A DNA stretch of 6,472 nt, taken from positions 1-6,472 of the forward strand of contig JAFYMQ010000075.1 of the NCBI GenBank assembly GCA_017556565.1. The letters are read 5' to 3'. The translations under genes and the position numbers were made by a program. The notes below the pieces were generated by a model. It was not told the DNA's origin, did no database searches, and saw only the letters and a program-made list of their open reading frames with translations. Within the stretch, counting starts at the first letter, position 1. Each line of letters opens with the position of its first letter. Shown piece by piece: positions 6,054-6,472 of this stretch. The DNA comes from Clostridia bacterium. GTDB lineage: Bacteria; Bacillota; Clostridia; Oscillospirales; Butyricicoccaceae.

Positions 6054-6472
6054 TTTACTGCTCCAATATCCTTAATAGGCCAAATGCGGAAAAAGACCTT
6101 GCCGATAAGATTCGAGACAGGCTGCATGCCTATCACACTGTTACGACTGTCGGTACTGCCGTTACGGTTGTCTCCCATAAAGAAGACAAATCCCTCAGGC
6201 ACTGTTACCGGATAGTCCATGTCCCCTCTTTTTCTTATCAGGTCGCTGATGTAGGGTTCAGACTGTTCTTCGCCGTTGATATAAACAGCGCCGGTATCTT
6301 TGTCTATATCGATCCCGTCACCGCCGACGCCGATAATACGCTTGACCAGAGGGCCTTGCTCATACATAGGCGCATTTACAACAACTATGTCTCCGCGCTG
6401 CGGATCGTCATATCCGATAACACGAACCAGCACCCTGTCTTTTTCCTCAAGCGTAGGATACATGGAGCTGCC
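6050..6472 (-). CDS. lepB: Signal peptidase I, C-terminal 140 residues (N-terminus beyond window)
   Basis: Signal peptidase I cleaves signal peptides from exported proteins at the outer face of the membrane. The reading frame is open to the window edge; the first visible residues are GSSMYPTL, where the second Ser (codon 6466-6464) is the catalytic nucleophile of the SxMxPTL motif. The general-base Lys is in GPLVKRIIG (residue 44 of the fragment). The later motif GDNRNGSTDSR and the C-terminal GKVFFRIWP are also present. The missing N-terminal part should hold the cytoplasmic tail and a single membrane anchor. The ATG at 6463 immediately follows the catalytic serine codon and is not a real start. 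The stop overlaps the rbgA start by 4 nt. Confidence 0.96.
   Translation of the reverse strand, partial: GSSMYPTLEEKDRVLVRVIGYDDPQRGDIVVVNAPMYEQGPLVKRIIGVGGDGIDIDKDTGAVYINGEEQSEPYISDLIRKRGDMDYPVTVPEGFVFFMGDNRNGSTDSRNSVIGMQPVSNLIGKVFFRIWPIKDIGAVK

Noticed and set aside
6461..6463. ATG as the start of a short 137-residue signal peptidase
   Set aside because: The codon directly before it encodes the catalytic Ser of the SxMxPTL motif and the frame stays open to the window edge, so the gene continues upstream.
1..6472. Mobile elements, CRISPR arrays, tRNA or rRNA genes, or an undescribed defence-type system
   Set aside because: No repeat arrays, transposase or integrase motifs or RNA gene signatures were found. 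Genes are almost end to end and nearly all belong to well-known housekeeping families.

Overview
This is a compact housekeeping segment of a Gram-positive (Firmicutes/Clostridia) chromosome. Every gene is on the minus strand. The gene order lepB - rbgA (ylqF) - rnhB - yraN followed by tig - clpP - clpX - lon is the arrangement expected in Clostridia. The amino-acid style, moderate GC, strong GGAGG-type ribosome binding sites and Lys/Ala-rich trigger factor tail make a Ruminococcaceae/Oscillospiraceae relative my best guess. That placement is inference, not proof.

Reading in the direction of transcription (high to low coordinates), the window opens inside signal peptidase I (6472-6050), cut at the window edge just upstream of its catalytic serine. 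It is followed by the 50S assembly GTPase RbgA (overlapping by ATGA), RNase HII (5-nt gap), a YraN/UPF0102 nuclease-fold protein and a calcineurin-like metallophosphoesterase (3-nt gap). These look like one co-transcribed, translationally coupled unit. After a 39-nt AT-rich gap with a weak candidate promoter comes the protein-quality-control group: trigger factor (GTG start), ClpP and ClpX. ClpX ends in an intrinsic terminator that begins almost at its stop codon. Beyond the terminator, a good extended -10 promoter drives lon, of which only the first 21 codons are in the window.

Functionally the window couples ribosome maturation (RbgA), nascent-chain folding (trigger factor), protein export processing (LepB) and regulated proteolysis (ClpXP, Lon), with nucleic-acid maintenance (RNase HII, YraN) in between. 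All catalytic residues visible in these enzymes are intact.

I see no mobile element, CRISPR array, RNA gene or obviously new system. The points most worth a second look are an inverted repeat with a third half-site wrapped around the lon promoter, an Arg-to-Ala change in the RNase HII junction-sensing GRG motif, a poorly supported start for yraN, and a metallophosphoesterase of unknown function between the two conserved gene blocks.
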